Shown here: positions 55,801 through 64,000 of the stretch, piece by piece
Layout of the letters: every line of letters starts with the position of its first letter
How positions within the stretch are numbered: position 1 is the first letter of the stretch
NCBI GenBank assembly: GCA_015499995.1
Contig: JADNRV010000074.1
Location: 62,001-126,000 of the forward strand
Origin: Flammula alnicola
Taxonomy: Eukaryota > Basidiomycota > Agaricomycetes > Agaricales > Strophariaceae
DNA length: 64,000 nt
Direction: 5' to 3'
Program-made: the position numbers and the translations under genes
Notes under the pieces: model-generated
Seen by the model: only the letters and a program-made list of their open reading frames with translations
What the model was told of the DNA's origin: nothing
Databases searched by the model: none

Positions 55801-57397
55801 CGAATGGGCTGCCATCAAGCAGCGCAATAAAGAGCGCCTCGCTCATTATGTCCAGGTTACCCTGGGTCTTATCATTCGCACTGATGCTATGTTCGATGTT
55901 CAGATCAAGGTGATTAATATCATTGATACTGGACAGGATCTATCGATCTGATCATTATGTCTCTTGCTTTAGCGCATCCACGAATATAAGGTATTGTCGA
56001 CTGATCTTCGAGTCTGGAATGAAACTCATATGTGGCTTAGCGTCAAACTCTGAATATTCTCGGAGTTATTCACGTCAGTGACGTGGTTTCTTTTCCTCCC
56101 AAATGCTAATCGTCTATGTAGAGATACTTCGTCTTGAAGAATATGACACCCGCAGAGAAGAAGTTGGTCAACCGTCGAGTTGTCTTCTTCGCCGGAAAGG
56201 CTGCGCCAGCTTGTAAGCCCTCATCCTTGTATATGTCATCCTTATATCTGAATCTGGTGCCCGAACCCAATAGACTACATCGCAAAGCTGGTATGAATTC
56301 TGGAATTACTTCACTTTGGATGCTAAATTTCTTTCATTCTGTAGACTATCCGTCTCATCGTTAATGTTGCCCGTGTAATAAATGCCGACCCAGACACCAA
56401 GGATTATCTGCAACTTTACTTCCTTCCCGACTACTCCGTCTCACTGGCCGAAGTTCTGATTCCTGCCTCGGATATCAGTCAGCATATCTCTACCGCTGGA
56501 ACTGAGGCTTCAGGAACTTCGAACATGAAGTTCTGTCTTAACGGAGGTCTGTTGTTGGGAACTGTTGGTGCGTATTATTCTCTCCTGCGTTTATAGATCT
56601 AGGCGCTCATCACTGGTATAGATGGCGCTAACATCGAAATTGCCGAGGAGGTTCGTGAATTCTTTCATTTCTTCAGGAGACACTTGCTCACGAAGACTTC
56701 AGGTTGGAGAAAACAATGTTTGTAAGTCACGTTTCTTAAGATTTGCTTGTGAAATATTGATGTGTTTCGGTGTAGTCTTCTTTGGCCACTTGACTCCGTG
56801 CGTAGTTTTTCATCAGATATGTCTTTCGTCGTTCCTTATCATGACGTCGTAGTGCCGTCGAGGACCTTCGATACCAGCATCTCTATCGCCCTATTCCCAT
56901 TGAACAGAAATGCCCAGCCCTGGCTCGTGTCCTCCAGCAAGTTTCCTCAGGTGTTTTCGGTGATAGTGGCGTCTACGAGCCGTATGTTAACTTACTCTGT
57001 CTGAACTCGCGTTCAAGTGTTGAATTCCCTTTTCGTAGGCTTTTGAACACAATCAGACAATCTGATTATTATCTTATCACGGATGACTTCGATTCCTGTC
57101 CGTTTTCTTTTCTATTCATCCTCACCTTCAGTCTGACTGAGCTCAAAAATGTAGACATCGCTGCTCTCGAGATGGTAGATGAAGCTTATCTTGACAAGGA
57201 GGAATGGATCAAGAAATCGATCAGAACGACTGCTAAGGTAGGTCTCAGAAATCCACACAAAGGACGATTGAGAGCGATTAACTCATGTCTGGTATACCAT
57301 ATAGATGGGCAAGTTCAGCTCTGACCGGGCGATTAATGAATATGCCGAGAGCTACTGGAACATTGAACCCGTTTCTGTCCCCGCGGAATTGTTTTAA
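52814..57397 (+). CDS. GPH1: Glycogen phosphorylase (GT35)
   Basis: Releases glucose-1-phosphate from glycogen, cytosolic, PLP-dependent. Starts [19 protein letters not shown] at 52814. Core signatures: [14 protein letters not shown] segment; [54 protein letters not shown]; and [20 protein letters not shown]. Next are [34 protein letters not shown] and DVQIKRIHEYKRQTLN. The PLP region is [17 protein letters not shown] with the Schiff-base Lys in SNMKF, followed by [16 protein letters not shown]. The end is [14 protein letters not shown]. More than 20 short exons; every core block is in place. The N-terminal Arg/Ser/Thr-rich segment is where fungal phosphorylases are controlled by phosphorylation (family knowledge). 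The gene looks intact. Confidence 0.95.
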
Positions 57398-58055
57398 ATG
57401 TCAAGTTTTCCTGTCTGCGTTATGATAAGCGGAGAAGAAATAACGAATGCTTGGTCTGCAGGGCATAGGTGATGAAGAGTCTTTGCGATTTATACCTTGT
57501 TGTTGTAATGATCGAGGGAACTTGATATCTTGAGATGTATTACCGAAGTGCTTGTACGTTACCATTGGCGAAGAATCAATTGACTTATCCATGACAGAAA
57601 GAAGAATGAAACAGAAGCAAAAGCTACATTGAACATCCAAGATAGCAGAATAGTAATACCACAGTAGAATGAAAGAGGAATTGATTGGTGGTGGGTAACG
57701 AGTATGTGACGTTGAAGGTATCAAATGAAGATTGAGCGAGTGTGATTCCGATGACATGCTATTAACCAAGATCAGGAGTTGAAAATATATGAAGTCATGA
57801 GGGTCGTAAAGTAAGGAAAGCTGCAAACATAACCGAGACGAAAGAAAACACAGACAGAGAACAGAGAGGAAGTAGTCTGAGAACGAACATAAGCGTAAGT
57901 AGATTGATAATTGAGAGGGTATAGGGTTGATAGTGTCCACGTTTGTATATCTGGATGAGACAGAGAAACGAAAAGGGGCTTAATAGAAATGAGAGCCTTA
58001 TAGAAAGAAATAGAACGGCGATAACGTGCTGATGGGTTTGCTCGTTTGTGGGATA
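57398..58055. other. Convergent 3' intergenic
   Basis: Between the stop of glycogen phosphorylase (plus) and the stop of the long repeat protein (minus). Minus-strand open frames here are hydrophobic and low-complexity with no recognisable domain; no gene is called. Confidence 0.45.
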
Positions 58056-61000
58056 TCAAGCTTTGTCGGGTGCAGGTGTCGTTTCGACCTCTGCAGCTGT
58101 AGTGGTAGCATCAGCCTCAATTTCTGATACAATAAACCTCAGTTGGTACCATAAAGCATAGAACGACAAAAAACATACATTTGGGCGGCGCTACAACTTC
58201 GTCGAGAGCTTTGAACTCATGATCATTGCTTGTTGCGAGCAAGGCCTCAACCTTGGAAGCAAGATGTGCATTCAGGTCTTCTTCAACTACACGGAAATAT
58301 TACGGATGAGGAAAGAGTAATATGAATAAACTCGAAAAGACGTACCAAGAGCGGTGGGAGAAAATTCTTCTGTTATTTGGGTATTACCGTCGCTCGAAAG
58401 AAATTCGAGTGCGGCCTCAACGGGCTCGGCGACAGTTGCATCGAGATCTAATGAAATGACGTTAGGAAGCTACAGAGTTGACTTGCGAGAGTGAACTTTA
58501 CCTCCAGCGGCTTCAGTCTTTTCGTCACGCGCGGTCGCATGGTGGCCATTTCCGTTGCCATTCAAAGCCTCTGCCTCAGCCAACGCAACAACAGGATCCT
58601 CGTCGAGTTCTTCAACGGGCTGGGCAAATTTCTCAGTCTTCTTAACCGCTGTCGCTTCGGCACTGCTTAAAGATTCATCTGCGACGGAGGCTGAATTTTC
58701 AATTGAAAGCAATGCCGCTGTCGGAGTCGCCGTATCCTGAATAGCATCTTCAGCGGCCGCCGGTTTGATAGCTTCAGCTGGCAAAGACTCTTCAGCAACG
58801 GGTGCCGACTCAGAAATTTCCGGAGCAGGCGAGAGATCTTCATCAACAGGTGTTAGCTCGCTGACCGCAGCTGGCACTGGTTCTTCATGAATAGGTACCG
58901 AATCGCTAACAACGGCAGATTCAGAAGGCGAGAGGTCTTGATTACGCTCTACGATGTCCTCCACAGACAGCTTTCCGCTGGCTGTAACTGGAACTGGTGC
59001 TTCCGAGAGGCCTACCGATTCCGCAATTGCCGAGACTTCAGGAGTAATCGAAAGATCTTGACTATCGTCCACGGTATCCTCAACAGGTGTCGATTCGATT
59101 GGCACTGTCTCTTCAGAAACGGGTGTCGGATTTGTAGCTTCAGAAGCAGTTAATAATTCCTCGACTGCTGTTGGCTCGCTGACTAAAGTTGCCTCTTCAG
59201 GAACGGCTGCTGAATCTGCAAGAAACTCGGCAATGGCAGATTCAACGGCAGGAGTTGGGTTTGATTCTTCGAGAACTGTGGTCGAATCAGTGATTATCTC
59301 GGGTTTAGGAGCAGGTGTAGGTTCTTCCGCGATAGTTTTCTCAGCAGCTGCAGGCGCGGGTTCACTGGATATCACGGAAATTGGTACTTCGGGAACAACA
59401 TCCACGTGTGCTTCGGGCTCAGCAGCTGCCACGGCTTCCTCGACGAAGTCGTCATCAGGTACGGATTCATTAGCCGTAGCTGGAATCAGGTCTTCAGTAA
59501 CGACAGTTGGATCGGCGCCTGCTTCTGATTCAGGAGCGAGTGCAAGTTCTTCGACCACGACATGCTCAAAAGGTGCAGGCTCAGTGGTTGGGACAGGTCC
59601 TTCGAGAACGGCTGTCGAATGGCCGGAGGCATCATCCTCAGCAGCGGGCACAGATTCTTCCTCGACAGTGTTTTCAATAGCTGCATGGCTGGGTTCACTG
59701 GCCAGAGGGGGTGCGAGTTCTTCGGCAACGACATCCGCAAGTACTTCAGGTTCCGGAGCCGGTATAGATTCTTCTTCGATGGTGTCATCAACGGCTGCAA
59801 GTGTCTCACTGGCCACCGGTTCTTCAGCTAAGACGATGGAATCAGGGCGCGTCTTGGGTTCGTCGGGTGTAGGTTCTTCCTCAACGGTGTCCTCTGCAAC
59901 CGTAGGCTCGACGGCTGGAGCTGGGATTGGTTCCTCAACAACGACAGCCGAATCAGCAGGTGCCTCGACTTGAGGAGTGGGCGCAGGTTCCTCCTCGACG
60001 AGGTCCTCTACAGCTACAAGCGGAGAACGTTCTTCCGTAATGGCAGTCGAATCAGCTGGTGCCTCAGGTTCAAGAGCGGACGCAGACTCTTCCTCGACAT
60101 CCTCTCCAATAGCCGCAGGCGTGAGTTCGCTGCCTACGGCTCGGACCGGTTCTTCAGCAATGACAGCAGGAGCATGTACAACCTCTTCTTGGCTGTCGTC
60201 AATTGGAGTGGGCCCGCTAGCGACAGCTGAATCCGCAAGTAACTCAGGTTCTGGATCGGGCAACGCTTCTTGGCTGTCTGCAGTAGGAGCATGTTCGCTC
60301 TCCACGGTTGGAATTTGACCTTCAGGAATGACAACCGAGTCCGCAGATGGCTCGGGTTCGGAAGCGGGTTCGGCCTCTTGACTCTCTTCAAGCGCACCAA
60401 CCGCTGTCGGTTCGCTGACTTCAACTTGTGATGCCTTCTCAGGGACAGGCGCCTCTTCAGATGGTACCTCGGCGTCCTTAGCTGCTGAAAGGTCCTCACC
60501 AACGATATCTGCACCGATCGGTTCAGGTTCTATGGGCGCTGCTGTCGCTGGTCCTTCCGATAAAGGAGCCGATTCAACAAGTACGTCATGTTCGGGAGCA
60601 GCGACTACAACTTCTTCGCTGTTCTCAACGGTGTCTTCGGCTATCGTTGGTTCATTGATCTCTGCAGGAGCAGGCGCCGAATCTGCAAGCACTGCGGGTT
60701 CTGACGAAGGAGTGGATAGATCTTTGCTCGGCTCGACAGCATCCTCGACAGCTACATCCTCGACAGATGCATCTACGACCGTTTCTTCTGGAACGGCAGT
60801 CGAATCAACAAGCGCTGAAGGTTCGGAAGTAGGTTCATTGGTGTCCTCGACGCCGACCTCAACTGGTGTCGTTTCGCTGTTTGCAATTGCCTCTTCAGTG
60901 GCAAGCGCCGAGTTTGCAGGTACGGCGGCTTCTAAGCCAGCTACATGTTCTTGACTTTCCTCAACTTCTTCAGCTGCAGAATCTTTCGATTGAATTGATG

Positions 61001-64000
61001 CTGATTCTTCAGGAATAAGAGGTGAATCAGCAAGAACTGCAACTTCAGGCGCAGGTGGGAAGTCTTCGGCATTCTCGGTAGGCGCAATATCGCTAGTTGT
61101 AGCCGGTTCTCTAGCAGATGGCGCCAGAGGAATTTCTTGACTTGCCTCCACCTCGGCTTCTACAGCTGCAGACTCTGTGGATATAATTGACGACGGTTCT
61201 TCAGGAACAACATCAGGCGCAAGCACTTCATTATCATCGGCAGGTGTAATCTCGCTATGCAGGGTTAGCTCTTTAGTAGGCGCCTCGGTTTCTGAAGCAC
61301 GAGGAATTTCTTGACTTGGCTCCACTTCGCCCTCCACAGCCGCAGGTTCTATGGCGGTAGTTATAGGTCCTTTAGAGACGGGTGCTGAATCGGAAATTAG
61401 TTTAGATTGGGGTTTAACAGAAAGGTCTTTCTTACCTTCGCTGGCATTCTCGGTAGGAGTCGGTGAGTAGCTGACCGCCGATTCCTCAGGGACGGGTGCA
61501 GAATCAACAAACGCTGCGGTTTCTGATGCAGGAGGTAGTTCTTGACTTTGTTCATCGTCGTCTTTACCAATGGCAGGCTCAGCAGGTACAACAGGCACCG
61601 GTCCTTCGGAGATGGCAGCTGAATCAGAGAGGACATCAACATCAGGTGTAGGCGTTGACTCTTCATTATCCTCAGCAGCTGTTGGTGCACTGACTGCGAT
61701 GGGTTCTTCAGGAGCCGACCCCATTTCATCAGATGATTGGGCTTCCGCAGGAACCTCTTGCGTTTCATGCACGGCATGCTCTGCAGCTGAGGGTTCTGTG
61801 GATGATACAGCTGATACCTCTTCAGGAGCGGGAGCTGGATTAGCAAGCACTGCAGAATGGGACGATGCCGCAAATTCTTCAGGATCACCGACTGGCGATG
61901 TTTCGCTGGCTGCAGTCGGTTCTTCAGATGTGGGTGCTAAATCAACAGAAATTTCGGCTTCCAAAGTAGGGGCGACTTCTTGAGCTTCCTCCGCGGTGTT
62001 CTGTTCAAATGCAGGTTGTGGGTTCGTGGTCTCTGCTACCTCTTCAAGAGCAGTGGGCAAGGCTTCAGTATGTTCGATGGCATCCTCAACTGCCGTGGAC
62101 TCGCTCGCGCCAGCAGGAGCGCCTTCCTGATCATGAAGGGCAGGCGCTGGGGCAGAATCAGGAACAGGGGCGAGATCTTGACTTCCCTCGACCAAGTCTC
62201 CTACGATTGCAAGTTCGCCGACTTCCGTTGGCACTGTCGCGTCATCTCCAGCGGGCACGGTTTCTTCGGGGTCGGGGGCCAACTCTGTGATGACTGGGCT
62301 GTCCGAAATAGATGACACGCTGTTACTGTCATCAACAACGTCATCTGCCCTTGCCACGCTAACTTCATCTGCCACCAATTCTTCGGAAGTGGGCGCCGAG
62401 ACCTGGAGGATGGTCGTTTCACCAGGGGTAGAGAGGGATTGAGTGTCCGCGGCAACTTCCTCGATAGCTATGGGTTCGCTGGCCTCTGCTAGAGCTAGTT
62501 CTTCGGAAGATGGTTCCTCCTCAGGAGGCGAAATATGGTTTTCATTAACCTGTTGAATTGGAGGAGAATCAACAAGTAGCTCTGAAGGACTTCCTTCTTG
62601 TACAGAAATAGGTTCGCTGCTGAGACATTGGGGTTCGTCTTCAATAATCGGCTCTGTGATTGTTGAGATGGGACGCGTTACTTCTGCCTGTGTCAGCACC
62701 TCGGTTGAAGATTCCTCAATGGAAGCAGGAATTTCTTCAGCTTGAATTTCCTCTGCCGATGGGTCAGAAACGTCATTCACAATGACCTTTTCAACATCTA
62801 TTGCGATATTTGAGTGACATCCATCGATAATTCGCGTATAAATAAGAAAAGTACCTTGACTGCCAATAAGTTCATCGTCTATTTTGGCATCGTTGGCGGA
62901 CGAAACTTCGGCCTCGACAGGTTCTGCATCAGCATCGAAAATACGGTCAAACGGCTTCAATATCAGAGGAATAAAAGAACGCACCGATGATGGGTTTTGT
63001 AACCTCGAGATTTGCGTAATAGGAACTACCAGTCGATTCTTTCGATTCTACTCTAGCATCAGGATCTGCCGCGAAGACTTCCGCAGGTTGAGGATGCTCT
63101 TCTGTCTTTTCAACATTTTCTGGCAAAGAAGCACTCAAGGCGAGCTCAGGACCGGGTGTTGACCCGAATGAGAGTACGCTTGCAACCACAACTGGCGATT
63201 CTCGACTATCCTCGACAACGGTAATATCGTCGATAAGGGTTGGTTCAGCGACTCCTAGGAGAGGAAGTTCCTTGGCCGGTGATTCCTGTAAAGGAACAGT
63301 AATATAGGTCTCGGCGCTCTCAAGAGCTGGCGCTGCCTCGACAAGGGGTACAGGAGGAAGATCAACGAGATCGTCCGCAGAATTCTCTGCTGGCAGAGAA
63401 ATGGGTCCAGTGAACGGCATGCTGGACGCAACATTAACAATCGGTTGTGATTCAGCCGAATCAATGACCGGCTGATCAAAGGGTGGCGTGTTAACTGCGG
63501 GTTCCTTAAGGCCAACAGAAATGTTTCCGGGTACGCTATCGTTTCCAGAGCCGTTAGCTTGGTCCTCATCATGTTCCAGATGTTCTTCTTCGGATTGTTC
63601 AATAGTATCGGTGGATATTGAAGGAGCTTCTAGCGATGATGAAACATGTGAATTACGAACAAAAAAATAAGTTACCGAAACACACCATGACTGAGAGACG
63701 AATGTTCCTCTCCTTGGGCACTTTCGTTGTTCGAAGTCACATCGGCTTCGGCAGCTGCGTCTGTCGTCTCAACCGTCATTCCGTCGGATGGAGCTTCTTC
63801 TACATATTTGTAGTGGTTAACGACGACATCCAAAGCATCAATATAATGTGTTACTGACCTGTAACAGCGAGTGAAGACTCTGTTTCGGTAGTTGATGGAG
63901 ATTCTGACAAATCTAAAGTCGGAGCAGGAGGCTGACTTTCTTGTTGCTCCAAATTCGCCGGCTTCGCTGCATCTTCGACAGCAAGCACCCTCGCACGTGG
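58056..64000 (-). CDS. Very long Pro/Glu/Ala/Ser-rich protein, partial
   Basis: Function not recognised. The stop is at 58056 (end ...VETTPAPDKA). Several small C-terminal exons precede a giant exon (about 58500-62850) of degenerate repeats. A unit of about 25-35 residues reads like SAPVPEEPxPxxxxEPAAVEDxVEESQE, with Asp/Glu, Ala, Pro, Ser and Val in most positions and almost no aromatic residues. Further exons upstream (62990-64000) have the same composition (LPENVEKTEEHPQPAEVF, SEEEHLEHDEDQANGS). The 5' end lies beyond the window. The protein exceeds 1,800 residues, is strongly acidic and is predicted disordered. The part just before the C-terminal exons has ALNGNGNGHHATARDEKTEAAG. Role could be structural or scaffold-like, but nothing in view proves it. 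Confidence 0.7.

Noticed and set aside
57401..57940. 179-codon minus-strand frame downstream of glycogen phosphorylase
   Set aside because: Leu/Ser/Phe-rich low-complexity frame lying in the convergent 3' region; no domain, no splice sites that extend it.
59233..59973. 246-codon plus-strand frame opposite the long repeat protein
   Set aside because: Gly/Ser/Ala-rich shadow of the repetitive minus-strand exon.

Overview
The window is fungal nuclear DNA, most probably from a mushroom-forming basidiomycete (Agaricomycetes). Genes are broken by many 45-65 bp GT...AG introns. Several Ste3-type receptors sit among tiny CaaX-terminated pheromone precursors. Secreted carbohydrate-active enzymes are of the wood/litter-decay kind (amylase with a starch-binding domain, AA9 monooxygenase). 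No bacterial-type features were seen. Species cannot be named from sequence alone. Exon borders were read by eye.

Region 1 (1-12.4 kb) looks like a B mating-type (pheromone/receptor) locus. It has four Ste3-like seven-transmembrane receptors, all on the minus strand (385-1836, 3775-5316, 7313-8850, 10433-12437), and two 52-codon lipopeptide pheromone precursors on the plus strand ending in CVIS (2611-2769, 6141-6299). Each precursor is divergent from a receptor. Receptors 1 and 4 resemble each other, as do receptors 2 and 3. Region 2 (13-20.5 kb) holds an unresolved small gene or remnant, a secreted berberine-bridge-type flavoprotein, an inverted-repeat element and a GC-rich minisatellite block.

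Region 3 (20.5-28 kb) is a zinc alcohol dehydrogenase gene split by a 4.4 kb hAT transposon that landed exactly on an intron 5' splice site. The hAT transposase is itself broken by a nested 1.3 kb GC-rich TIR element. A PEBP/carboxypeptidase-Y-inhibitor-like gene follows. Region 4 (29-32.8 kb) is a convergent alpha-amylase (GH13 + CBM20) and AA9 monooxygenase pair. An F-box/LRR-like remnant (34.4-35.3 kb) and an acidic cysteine-cluster protein (35.5-37.0 kb) follow.

Region 5 (36.9-50.7 kb) is the most striking: two nearly identical 6,264 bp Mutator-like elements in opposite orientation around a 1.2 kb spacer, each with its own 9 bp target-site duplication. Each carries a SWIM-finger MULE transposase and a convergent second gene of unknown function. 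The second gene looks intact in the right copy and is frameshifted in the left copy. The left element offers a start codon and a GTACGT donor that splice in frame into the neighbouring acidic-protein gene. The right element sits about 150 bp upstream of a 3-ketodihydrosphingosine-reductase-like gene.

Region 6 (50.8-64 kb) holds that reductase, glycogen phosphorylase, and a very long Pro/Glu/Ala/Ser-rich protein that runs off the right edge.
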